Source of the DNA: Cudoniella acicularis | Taxonomy: Eukaryota > Ascomycota > Leotiomycetes > Helotiales > Helotiaceae | Direction: 5' to 3' | Assembly: GCA_013054445.1 (NCBI GenBank) | Contig: JAAMPI010000347.1 | Coordinates: 1-42,416, forward strand | DNA: 42,416 nucleotides | Part shown: positions 1 through 11,630 of the stretch, piece after piece | Layout of the letters: the number at the start of each line of letters is the position of its first letter | Position numbering within the stretch: position 1 is the stretch's first letter | Position numbers and translations under genes: made by a program | Notes under the pieces: generated by a model | What the model was told of the DNA's origin: nothing | The model's input: only the letters and a program-made list of their open reading frames with translations | The model's database searches: none

Positions 1-856
1 CCCTTCTCTACCTAGCAGTAAGGAAACACAACATTACCACCCGCAGCCCCCACCAACCCACGAATATTATACAGTATAGAATGCTAAGATATCTCTCTTG
101 GACTATCTGACTCTCTAGGCGCTCCCTATCTTCGGGTCCCCCCTCTGTCAATTTTCCCGGTTTCCAGCTTTTTAAAATTTCATTTTTACATGATTCCAGC
201 TTTTTTTGCATTTATGCGTTTTTTAGTCGTCTGACTAGCTGTTTTACTACCCTGCTACTTTTTCGCTATCCTTTTTGGTTATTTTACTAGTTTCACCGCT
301 TCATTTTTTTATATTGTTTCACTGTTCTACTCCTCTACTGCTCTACGGTTTTACTGCCTTACTTCCATGTTGTTTCACTACTTCACTACTCTATTACCAG
401 CTCTCTAGATTGCTGTATAGCTCTCCTATTTTGAAGCTTTACCGTCTCCCTGTCTCCCGGCCTCACATATAGTCTTTAAACAGAACCCCAAACTTCTCTT
501 AAGGAAGATCTTTGATTGCTCTTCTGTCTCTCCTTTAAGCCTGCACATGTAACTTGCGTGAGCTTCTCACACTCACTGAACTAGGAACTTAGGTCACGCA
601 AAACAAGTCTGCCATTTTTGCCATGCTATTTATTTACTCAAACACGTACCTCCGCCAAAAGAAAAACGGGAAATAGGGGAGATTCATGCATCTATCTCTC
701 AGGCAGTAGTGTAATGACCATTCTTTCCGTCCACCCATCTCGCCGTAAATGCCGCATCGTACGTAATTGCGCAAAACGCCTACCAATGCATAATAAATTG
801 AAGATACCTCCATCTCCAAACAAGTTGTACAGCGATTGATATAAACCACCCATCAT
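1..856. other. gene-free pyrimidine-rich flank
   Basis: I see no supportable gene here. On the plus strand about 240-470 is strongly C/T-rich and built of loosely repeated short words (tttcact, ctctact, ttttact), so the minus strand is purine-rich. Short open frames in it are low-complexity. The part adjoining 857 is the 3' flank of THO2. Confidence 0.6.
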
Positions 857-3800
857 CTACATGCGGCGAGGTCTCTTTTCATGACCTCTTGCGTCCATCA
901 TTCCTTCGTCGCTGCGCCTCTTGCGCCCACTGTCTTCTCTACTCCCGCGAGTCTCACGACGCTCTTCACCTCTTCCTTCTCTCATATCTCTGCTTCTCCC
1001 GCTGGGTGTTCCCTCTGATGGTCGCTCGCCTGGTCTTTCCCCAGTCCAGCTAGCATCATGGGTTTCACGGGTACTATGTCGTTCTCTCCCTTCGCGACGA
1101 CCGGATTCTCTTTCCCTATCTCGATCTCGACCACTCTCTCTTGAGCTGGTACCGGGATCCCTACCTGGGATTTCACTACTACGATGTGGAGACCTGCCTT
1201 GGTGTCTCTCTCTTTCGCCTTCTCGCTCCCCGCCTCTGCGTTCCCGGTGCTCTCCTCTCGAAGATCGGTCATCCTCCCCTGGAATACGCTTCGTGTCCCG
1301 GGTGCGATCAGGACTTCGCGAACTTCTCCTGCTATGACGACCTGACCGCTCCCGTCGAGCACTCCGGTCTTTATCTCTATCGTCGCTAGAAGGTACATTG
1401 CCGGTTATCAGATCAGCACGGTCGGGATTGATGACTTCTCTGAGATCAGGTCTCCCACTAGCAGGTGGCGGTGGAGGCGGAGGTAAAATTGGCGATGTGT
1501 TAGATGTTGGAGTATCGGGTTGACCCATGGCATTAACTCTACCACGGCCACGGACATTCATACGCTCAGGGCCATTTTGAGCACCCGCCTGCTGAAGCAT
1601 TGAATTAATGCCAGTAAGTTGCCTTCTTCCACTACGAGCAGCACGTTCTGTGGCCGAAGCTGGGCCAGTCGGTGGTGCCAACCCATTCGATCCGGAAGTA
1701 ATTGGGCTCGACTGTGCTCCCTTCGGTCCAGAAGGAGGACCTCCAGTCACGACAGAAGGCATCGGTGGTCGACCTCGGCCCCCACTTGATTGGTTGACAT
1801 GAATCGGAGGCTTGCTGGGCGTTTCGTTTCCGAAGGATCGGAGTCGATCAGGATGGATTCCAGTAGCTGGAGGGACACTTGCCACAGATGGAGGAGGTGG
1901 TGGTGGCGGCGGCGGAACTGCCTGAGAACCTAGCTGCTTCAGCCGATCAGGGTGAATGGGCGGTGCTGGGGTAGCAACTGAAGGAGTGGTTGGTGCCGAA
2001 CCCGGTAGGTTAGATATTGTGTCGAACTGACCAGAAGCCGAACGTCTTGGATGACGGCCAGATGAAGGTCCAGTTGGAGGCTGCTTTTCGGGGGTTGGAG
2101 GGCGGGGTAAGTTTGTTGAGCTTAAGAGGGGGGTCCTCTCATCACGACGTGGACCGCTAGAGATGCGATTTCCCCGACTATTCCTATCCCGAGGCCCTGA
2201 AGGTATGTCGTGAGTCGGTCCAGTGTTCAAACGACCAAAGTTTGGATCAGCTTGCTGCCGCATGCCTGAATTTAGGCGGCCATGATCAAGATCGATTGGG
2301 CGTGGCGGAGTTGCTGTTGCTTGAAATGGTGGTTGAAATGCCGACCTGTCAGCTCTATCACTTCCACGATCCGATGGTCTTTCGCTTCGAGGTCCAGCAG
2401 GCGGTGGCAACACATCGTCACTGCGGGCACCACGAGAAGCATCGGGACCGTTGCGACTCGAGCGATCGTCACGTCTAGACTCGGTGTGGTCCCTTTCTGT
2501 TTGTCGCCTAGGTGATTGAGGTCTAGAAGAAGGATGGTCTCGAGTATCCTCTCTAGGCCGCCTTGGAGACTCTGAACGTGGAACAGTGTTGGAGATTAAG
2601 GCAGCCCTTTCGGGATTGATGATCTCTTGTCTCTCTGGATTGCTTGGAGGCACCCTATCTGAATTTACCACTGGAGCGCGGTCGGAAGAAAGACCCGATG
2701 ATCTTGGGGGTGGCATTCCATTTTCACGAGAGAGTCGACCGCTATTGTCGATTGCACGACTAGCATTGGCGTTCCTCTCGAGATTCTCACGAGCAGAATC
2801 AGGGGTCCAGCGGGGTGGGGGTTCAGGGCCGGACACGGTTCGACGATCGGATCCCGAATTCCTGTCAGAAGGTCGTCCGAATTCTCTCGAGTTTGGTTCT
2901 ATGCCCCGACGGTCGCTGGGAGGATAATCGCGGGGGAGTCGGTCCCCTGGTCTATCCATGCGACCCGAATCCGGTAATCGTGGATCTCTGATATCTCTGC
3001 GATCAGAATGACGGTGCCTATCAATTAGCTGCTGACTTGGGATTGGGGCGTCTGGGCGAGTTGGTAGATTGTGAGGTCTTCGATCAGATGAGTTAAAAGT
3101 TATAGGGCGTGGTGGTATATTTGAATGTGACGATGCAAATTTAGCTGCGTTTTCACGTTGAAATTGTTCTCTTCTTAGTAGAACATCTGATTTCTTTGGT
3201 TCGACAGAGGCAGATGCTGCAGGGTTCGAGGCACTTGATTCTGGCGTGCTTTTCGAGGCATTGGTTGACTTCGCAGAAGTCAATTTCGCATCGTCAACTT
3301 CGCCATCTTCGACTTCGACTGGCTTTGGAGTAGCGACACCAAGGGAACTGATTGTAAAGTTAGTTGAGAACATGGAGGATAAGACTGTGGCCCTCACCTG
3401 GCTCGAGATTGCGGTTTGAATTCGGGAGCAGTAGGTTTCAGAGCCGTCTTTGAACTAGCTGCGCTGGCTTGCGACGTAGATCTTATAGCATTGCCATTGG
3501 TAGGTTTGGACTGCGGGTAATTAGTGGCTTGAGTCTATAAGGACGTGGACAAAACTTACAAGATTGTACCCAAATCCCTGTACCATTACCCAGTTTTTCG
3601 AGCGCTTCTTCAATTGCACTAAAACTGCATTTCCGGTAAGAGACAAATCCTCCCGAGACCCCTTCTCCCGGATAGTGATTGCTTCTAGTTGTTTGATGAA
3701 ACCATTGCCCATGAAATCAACAGCAGGGAAGACTTCAGCAACAGATTTTAGCACTGTGATCGCATTTCGAATATGCATCCACTCCGTTCCTTCAAGACAC

Positions 3801-6800
3801 TCGCGCAGCGCGGTGTTGAGATTCTTGTGCCATGATAGAAGAAGACTTTTGAAAGAAATTTCACCATCAGCGGCATGGCTCAAAAAGCCCCTTGGCGTGC
3901 CATCACGGTCCAGAGCTTTCGCAAAACCTGGCAAATTTTTGTTCTTACCCCAAGCCTCTTTTTCAAACGTTGCAGCGTCTCCGTGCCAACGGGCAAGATC
4001 TGCAAGCACGAGTCGAAGAAACCGGCCCAGATTTTCAGCTTCACGAACAGTACAGGTGAATACAATAGAGCGGAGTCGATGTGCCCTAAAGATACGTCCA
4101 TACAAGGACAGTGTTCGAAAATTCGGCGTGCCATTATCGTGTAAGAATCGAATCATTCTGAAGCAGAAATCTGCATCACTTGGCGATAAAAGTAGGCGTG
4201 GAATGAGGCATTTCTCGAGGAACAGGTCACTGACGGTATCGGGCTTGAGAGCATGCTCAAACCATCCGGACTTCCGCTTTAAAAGGCGAGCTCTGACTTG
4301 CGTGAAGGTTGCTACAGACTTGCGAAGTTCCTCAAGGATAGCTTCTTGCAAATCAAGTACTGCTTTTTTGTTTTCCTCTCTTTTTGCCATGCCAGCCCGC
4401 GTCATGTCTGTTCGGTCTCTTCCCACCAGGTCTGTTTCCTTCACCAGGCGTGCCACCTCGACCCGATAACTCTCTTCAGGAACCACAAGGTCGCTCAATG
4501 TTGATGTCCAGAAGGTAACATAAAAATCAGGGCTTATTGCATTCCAGGTTCTTTCAGGTAAGAGGTCCTTGACTGTAGCGAGGATTGGACTCATGATATC
4601 ATGGAATGGGTCTGAGGGTTTTGAAGCTGGTTCAAGTGACAGTTCAGGGCTACCATCTGTAGCATCGGCCATTTGTATATCGTCATTGACTTTGGTGGCA
4701 GCAGCATCATCTAATGGGTTCCCGTTCTGAGACCCTTCCATACCAACATCTCCCTCGGTGTCCGTCTTTGCGGGAGTTTCTGTAGCCAGAGACAGGCTCT
4801 TAGCAGTTCCGTTCAAAGAAGGAGACAAACTCTTAGCAATCCGGTGTGCCAGACTAGCGCGGCCAATCATGAAAGCAAGTTGAGGTTCCAAGCCAAAATC
4901 CGTCATAAGCTCTGAAATGCTAGGAACCTGTTTCTCGAACTCGTCGACTTGAAGGTTGCTGCGAAGTAAATCTAGGTATTGAGATAGTATCATCTGGGTA
5001 TCGTCTATCATAGTTGCCAGTAATTTGATGTGGGCGTCTTCATCCGGAATGGCATAAATCGCTGCCTGTCTATGTTGCGCGATAGCAAGTAGCAGTTGCC
5101 CAGCGAGCCGAGTCTCAGTAAGGGCTTTCATCAATCTCTTGGCTGTTTTTGTTGATTCGTATCGTTTGTCTTGGAGATGTATCAAAGTTTGGCGCCGCAA
5201 AAGGTCTCCTCCAGTCATTGCGGCCAGCTGTGCATCAGTGAAGTCGGTATCAGGCACTACTCCCGCCATCTGAGCAATAAGTTCTTTGAGGATAACAAGG
5301 TCTGTGGAGTTTCCTCTAAGTAATTGATCGTTCACATATTGGATAATCGGCGAAACGTCCATGACCGAATAACGTTTGAAGACTTTGCCGGCAAATCGAG
5401 CTAAGGCCAACAACCACCTACTAGGGAGCAGGGCGAATTCCTCATTCGTGCGATTTCTGTCTTTCCCCCCAAGTGAACTCATCAATGACCAAATCAAGAC
5501 ATCATAGCCGAGATCCGTAAAGTATTTGGCACATTCAATCACAACTTCAGTAAGGTTGTTATATGATTCGATTTGGGTGAGTGCAACACGGAAGACGACT
5601 CCAGGTGAGGCAAAAGCCGTTTTCGCAAGACTTCGAGCCATCTGTGTGAGATTGGTCTTACTAATTCGCTTCATATAGCCCTCGGTCTCTATCTTTGTAC
5701 GTGCAAAGGCAGTCTTCATTACTGGCAATCGAGAAATCTGGCCTTCAAACCACTCGGCATAGATAGAATATCGAACTGAGACTGGGTATATGTGAAGCAT
5801 GCTCCAGACTTCGTTGACGACGCTGGTGTTGGATTTTGTCAAGCTGAGAGCTGGTACGAGTAGCCGTTTGAGCAAATCTCGCCATCTCTCAAGATTTTGA
5901 GGCGATCGGTCATCTGCTAAATTCTTGGCACCGATCCTAACAAGTTTGGATAACAAAGATGCATCCCTCCCAATGTTGACCCCTGATATATTTAGAAACG
6001 TGCTGCAGAGCGTAAATATATCGTCGACATTCTGGCAAAGCGGGACATTGTCTGCCCATTCATCCCAGTAAAAGCGGTAAGAAAGGCCGTCATTTGTGTC
6101 GAACTTTGCAGGGAATGGCCATCGAAGTAGTTTTCGAGTGGGTATTTGAGTAAGACGGACTTGACCTTTAAGCATACCGCTTTGGTCCAAGTCGGCAACC
6201 TTCTTGGTGGGACACTCCGAATCCTGAGACGCCAAGGGATGACACATATCGTATACGTCCTTTATCGAATGTCCAATAATGCGGTTAATAAGGTCAAGAA
6301 GGTCGGGATACGCTTCAGGAAGCCACGGAAAGCGACCAAGAATGAAAAGGGCCTCCGGAATCGCTCCAATTGTCAGAAGGCAGGTCAGAAGCAGAACTTT
6401 CTGGTCGAGGGGTTCGTTTAGTTTCTCTTTATCCTCGGCGTCCTCTGCAGCTTTTGGCGTAGCATCTGGTTTAGTGGTGGCAGCCTCGCGTGTTCTCCCA
6501 TTGTTTGGTAAAGTGTCGTCCGCTAAAGCCCCTGCCGTCATTAATGCATTGGTTGCTCCTCCGCCTGGCCGGTTTAACCTTTCCTTCTCCGCCAGTTCCT
6601 TCAGCTTTGCTTCTTTCACAGCTGGCATATCTTCATCCAATGGCCATAAGTGCGGATACAAGTCCCTTAGTGATATGAAACCGATCTTGATCAGCAGAGC
6701 TGTCAGATACATAAGATTTGCAGGTAGAACATCGTCCTTGTCGCGAGCGTTCGAGCTGTAAAAGCGTAACTTAAAGCCAAGTAATTGAGCGGCCACTCGA

Positions 6801-8179
6801 TTTCCAGAAGGTGGGAAAGTTCCAGTTCCTTCAATCCACTTGCGGTCTACATCAAGCTCGGCATCGTTATCACCTTTGCTACTGAAGATCCGAGCTTTGT
6901 TCTCTGCGTCAACCACCTGCCTGCCACCAAGCTCAAAGAACGCATCCAGGCCAACTTCTCGAGCACGTGCCCAAAATGCCCTATCCCTTCCAACTGACCA
7001 GAGTCTGAAAGCTTGCTCGTCTTCCTTTGTTGATTCCCAACCTTCTGAACTTGGAAGTGCCCACGCGGGAAGACCTCCGATTGTAGCGATGTCGTCACTA
7101 AGAAAATTTCTCGGCCACCAAGAGCTAACTCGCAGAAGTTTCACAAAAAATCGGCAGTGTTTGATGAGAACCGCCGCAAAGACATCAAGTATAATATCGA
7201 GAACCCTTCCGACATCCAAGTCAAAGGTTCCAATAAGTCCCTTCACCCTTTCAAAGGAATCTACAACTGAATTGCTCGACGGTGGTGTAGTACCACTTGT
7301 TGTGAACAACTCTGTGATGAGTTTCGAGTAACCTTCGGTTTCCTCTCGGAGAAGATTGTAATTGGATTGTCTGTATAGAAGATGAGTAGCCTGTCGGATT
7401 CCAACTCGTATAAAGGTGTCTCGTGTCAAGCTGAGATTTTGAAGAAGTTGAGCATCGAGTTTTTGGCGCATAACAATTGGTGATACCCTAGTTGCGGATG
7501 TAAAAGGCCTCAGTACCGGATTGAATGGAGGCTCTTCAGCGTCGCATATCATCGAAAGCGTATCGAGGAAAAATGTTTGTGCATCAAAAATGCTGGAGGA
7601 CTCTGCAGGAGCAGTGTCTGGGCCTAAAATCTCCTTCACACAATTGCCAGCATCTATCGGATCCAAACGCGCATCCAAAGTAGCCCTGATTAATTCTTGG
7701 AAGCAGGAAGCAAGATCTACTACATCTTCATCTTGCCGTGCTCTTATGCCAGCATCAATCACATCTTGACGCCCATCTTTATCCCAAGCCAACAATCGAG
7801 CTTCTGAGAGAAAACTATAGTCGAAAGGCGGCGGTTCTCGCTTTGGTATGGGGCTGGGTAGTTCGACTGTCGAGGTTGGAGTCTGCGCTGCGCTCGATGG
7901 TCTTGGAGGGGGAGACATAGGACCAGGTGTAGGTGTCGCTCTCGCAGATATTGTCAGCTTGTTAGGATTATTTCGGTCATCGCTCCTGCGCGCTCTTCCT
8001 CCTCCAGCTCCGCCTTGACCTCCACGGCTTGATCTCCTGTTTCCACCGTCCCGCATATCTCCTCCCCGATCATGCTGGGCCAGATTGGCATTTCCTGGCC
8101 GATGAGGGGACGGTCGATTTTCACCAGCATCCACAGATGGCCTATCCGGCCTCTTTCTCTTCCCGGGAGCCATCTCCAC
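857..8179 (-). CDS. THO2: THO complex subunit 2 (Tho2/THOC2)
   Basis: Largest subunit of the nuclear THO complex, which couples transcription elongation to mRNP packaging and export. Model: exons 8179-3560, 3510-3398 and 3347-857, with introns of 49 and 50 nt (donors GTAAGT and GTGAGG, acceptors CGCAG and AATCAG). The frame is kept across both junctions, giving 2407 aa, the usual size for fungal Tho2. The start has two in-frame ATGs (8179 and 8173), and either could be used. The central Thoc2 region begins near residue 790 (YPVSVRYSIYAEW) and the conserved Tho2 C-terminal domain near 1213 (ISPDFYVTFWTSTLSDL). The last 830 residues are disordered: Pro/Ser-rich with two polyproline runs, ending in an RS/RD/RE-rich basic tail, as expected for an RNA-binding tail. 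The gene is divergent from MET2. Confidence 0.93.
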
Positions 8180-9061
8180 CTAGAATCAAAGCTCACTCAA
8201 TCTCGGTACATGCGTTGTGAGTTCCGGTTCCTGGTGTTGCCTTCGACGCTGGGAAAGCAGCAAATAATCAGGAGAGATTGGCGATCTTGCGACTTCGTGG
8301 GTCGAGTGTCATCAGGACTTGCTTGCCATTGACAAGGTCAAGCTTGACAAAAGTCGTGGTTGGAAGAAGAATGAAAGCAAGTTGGCGACGACTGCTTCAC
8401 CTTGAAATTCAATCCTTTGCTGCGCGTAGGCTCGCGTTGTCCATAGCTTCGCCTAGTAGCCTTATGGCCTGAGGCCTCTCAATAACCTGACAGGGCTCGC
8501 GGATGCAAAAAAGGGTGGCACAACAGAGAGATACTCATAAACTGTGAGCCTTTTTTGAACAGTCCGGAATATCACGATACAGAAACTCATCCCTGTAATA
8601 CAGATAGAAATACTAGTAGCGGTATTGATTTTCTAAATATCTCTGCATCAATAAATAAACTCAGTAGCATGACTAGTACGGGATGCCACTTTTTTTCTGC
8701 ATCGTGAGCGTGTGCCTCACTTTCTGCAAGCAGCCTTGTGGCCCTTGTGGCCGAAGTTCCGTATCAAAGTTTTGTGTGTGAACAGCAAGCAGCCTCTCGG
8801 TCCTTCACATGTTAATGCCCCCGTAAAAATAGGCACACCCCATTTAATACCCGATAGGCACCTCCTTCTGACCCTTGTTTTGTGGCTGTTGAGCCGTAGC
8901 CCCGTAAATATTTTGTTTCCTCCGATTTGTTCCTGGTGACGTTTTTTTTGCGCCTATTCTTTGAGTGTAGGATCTCTCCATATGGGGTTGAATAGCTCTC
9001 CTCAGAGTCCTCACATCTTCTAGAGACATCGTCCTTCACCATCCACCATCCATCTAATACC
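8180..9061. promoter_or_regulatory. divergent THO2/MET2 intergenic region
   Basis: This stretch of about 880 nt separates the THO2 start (minus) from the MET2 start (plus), so it should hold both promoters. It contains two close copies of a TTGTGGCC word near 8735-8752, a further TTGTGGC near 8879, a CACATG near 8807 and a GTGACGT near 8936. GTGGC and CACRTG words recall the yeast Met31/32 and Cbf1 sites of sulfur genes, but the resemblance is short and could be chance. No convincing gene was found. Confidence 0.4.
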
Positions 9062-9124
9062 ATGGTGACCGAATCCAAGTCAAATGGCTTCTCAAGCCCA
9101 CATTTGCCTCAGTACGGTCAGTAA
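9062..9124 (+). promoter_or_regulatory. upstream ORF or alternative first exon of MET2
   Basis: An ATG in good context (aataccATGG) opens 20 codons ending at TAA 9122-9124, just before the MET2 ATG at 9133. Alternatively, donor GTCAGT at 9117 with a weak CCAAG acceptor ending at 9172 would fuse the first 18 codons in frame to residue GluArg of MET2. Because this ATG lies upstream of the main one, it should influence translation if it is transcribed. Confidence 0.4.
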
Positions 9125-9132
9125 TACCCGAA

Positions 9133-10680
9133 ATGTACCCCTCCAAAAGCACTGAAACTGAATACGTCCAAGAAAGAATACAACAACAACCTGAGAACCC
9201 ATTCGCGTCTTTGATACCGAATCAGACCATTGCAATCATTCCATCCTTCACCCTCGAATCCGGCGTCACACTTCACAATGTACCTCTTGCGTACAGTACC
9301 CGAGGAAAACTGTCACCGAACCGCGACAATGCCATGGTTATATGCCATGCCTTGACGGGCAGCGCAGATGTTAGTGACTGGTGGGGTCCCCTTCTTGGTG
9401 GTCCCGGCCGAGCTTTCGACATCTCGAGGTTCTTTGTGGTTTGCATGAACAGTCTGGGGAGTCCTTACGGCAGTGCAAGTCCCGTTACATATAAAGATGG
9501 AAATCCACAAAACGAAAGATATGGTCCTGAATTCCCACTCACAACTATAAGAGATGATGTCAAGTACGCCGATAAATCCCTTGATACGTGGCTCAGCTGA
9601 CTCCTTTCTAGTTTTCACAAACTCCTTTTAGGCGATTTAGGTGTACGGCAGATTGCAACAGTCATAGGAGGTTCTATGGGGGGTATGTTAGTACTAGAAT
9701 GGGCATACTTTGGAAAAGAATACGTTAGGTCAATTGTTCCAATCGCCACCTCAAGTCGACACAGTGCATGGGGTATAAGCTGGGGCGAAGCACAGAGGCA
9801 GAGTATATATGCAGACCCAAAGTACGAGGATGGATATTATCCGTTTTCGGATCCCCCTTCAATAGGCCTTGGTGCGGCACGAATGTCTGCTTTGCTCACA
9901 TACCGAAGCCGGAATTCCTTCGAAGCGAGATTTGGCAGAAACACACCTGATGCTTCGAAACAGCAATCAATTACCGACAACCAACGGCCTTCAACTCCAT
10001 CAGAAGTGCATTTAGCTATCCACAACGACGGCCACAAAGGTAAGCGATCGACACTCTCCCGCTCTGGGAGTTCGACCGCAGTCTCTCAAAGAACAGATAC
10101 AAATGGAGTGGATCCTTCGCATTTTGCCGACCCGCAGTTCCATGGTGCAACGCCATCACCTCCAACTGAAGAATCCAAACCATTAACAAACGGCAAACGG
10201 ACCACTTCGACCTACTTCTCAGCACAGTCCTATCTCCGCTACCAAGGCGAGAAGTTTGTGAAGCGATTCGACGGCAACTGCTACATTGCAATAACCCGCA
10301 AGCTCGACACCCACGATGTCTCTCGATACCGAGTCTCCCCCGACTCGGAAACACCCATAGCAGACGCCCTCTCCCAGATCCAGCAGCCAACACTAGTCCT
10401 AGGAATCGAAAGCGACGGCCTCTTCACATTTGACGAGCAAAAAGAAATCGCAGCCTCAATACCCAATGCCCGATTACGGAAGATCGAATCGCCGGAAGGA
10501 CACGACGCATTCTTATTGCAATTCGAGCAAGTCAATCAGCACATCTTAGACTTTCTCAACGATGTGCTCCCGGATATCATGGGCGTTCCCGGGGTAGATG
10601 TAGCGGAGCCAGCAGAGGAAGGAGACGCTTCACTAAAGGGTGGTTTGGCATCAGAAGTTGACGATATTACGGCTTGGTAG
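9133..10680 (+). CDS. MET2: homoserine O-acetyltransferase
   Basis: Transfers acetyl from acetyl-CoA to L-homoserine, the committed step toward methionine and cysteine by direct sulfhydrylation. It is an alpha/beta-hydrolase of the MetX/Met2 family. Exons 9133-9563 and 9612-10680; the 48-nt intron has donor GTACGC, branch GCTGAC and acceptor TTCTAG, and joins RDDVN to FHKLLLGDLGV. The product is 499 aa. The nucleophile is Ser165 in GGSMGG; Asp412 (ESDGLF) and His441 (EGHDAF) complete the triad. The N-terminus shows the family blocks NQTIAIIPSFTLESGV and MVICHALTGSADVSDWWGP. Residues about 256-340 are a Ser/Thr-rich insert, as in fungal Met2. The start at 9133 is the first in-frame ATG. An upstream ATG at 9062 either opens a 20-codon uORF or, if 9117-9172 is spliced out, adds an alternative N-terminus (see findings). 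Confidence 0.93.
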
Positions 10681-11630
10681 ACGCGGAACGAACAAGAAAT
10701 ACTTCTGCGTGACTTATCACTACAATAGACAGCCACGATTCCACGACCTATAGTAGCAAGTAGCGGTGTAGCAAGCTCAAAAGCAGTGGAACAAATACCC
10801 CCAAAATACAACTGAATCCGGTGACTCCCTGTACGGCCTATAACGTACTCAGGAACTGGTGATACAATGATTCGCAAAAACAGCACTAGATAACGTATTG
10901 GACAGTTATATTTCACCCGCATCAGTTCACCCACATCCATCCATCCATTCTCTCCACACCACACCACACGTTCTTATACCACACATACTCCGCAAGAGAA
11001 GGTATGCAGGTGGCCTGACGTCTCAGCCTCTCCGGACGAGCACACCATAGGCTCGAAAAACGTGAGGCTCGCGGCCAGGATCCCCCAAGTTCCAACATTG
11101 ACTACTGACCAAACCTGGCTCCAGCGTGCAGCTTAATTCTAAGCTTAAATCGAGTGAAGTACTTGCGACGATATCTCGATATGCCATGACTGTATGAAAT
11201 TTCACGCACTTCAAGAGAATCAAACACATCATGGTAATAATCAAGAAACAAATAACATTCTCCTAGTCGCTCGATCGGTGCCTGTGCTAGTACTGAGGGG
11301 TATTAACTAATCACTACATGCTTTGCTCGAGAGAAACTAGACAAACAAATTCAAGGGAACAACCAAAAGGTTACAAAGATAAAAACAGAAGAGCGCCTCG
11401 TACGCCTACGTTCCAAGAATTTTTTTCCAAAAGTGGCCCTCTAGAGTCTATAAAGCCTCTAGTTTGTTTCCTTTCCCTCTTTTGCACGTCTCCATCCGTT
11501 CGTCCGTCTATCTATCTATTCCAAGAAATTCCAGAATGATATATGTTTTGTTTTCCAGCACCCTTTCTAGGAAATTTCGAGTATGCAATGATGCTTCAAA
11601 TGATGATGACGCGATAAAACAAGTCAAAAA
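10681..11630. other. convergent 3' intergenic region (MET2 / sterol reductase)
   Basis: About 950 nt between the stop codons of two convergent genes. It should hold both 3' UTRs and polyadenylation sites. Open frames in it, for example 10536-10967 minus, overlap the MET2 3' end and lack coding character. I see nothing else. Confidence 0.5.

Noticed and set aside
3564..4469. 301-codon plus-strand frame within THO2
   Set aside because: It lies entirely opposite conserved THO2 coding sequence and has no independent protein character.
8735..8810. Met31/32- and Cbf1-like words as proof of sulfur control of MET2
   Set aside because: The words are 5-7 nt and frequent by chance, and the filamentous-fungal regulator (CYS3/MetR type) uses a longer site I did not find.
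10536..10967. 143-codon minus-strand frame at the MET2 3' end
   Set aside because: It overlaps the conserved MET2 C-terminus on the opposite strand and extends into 3' UTR; no family signal.
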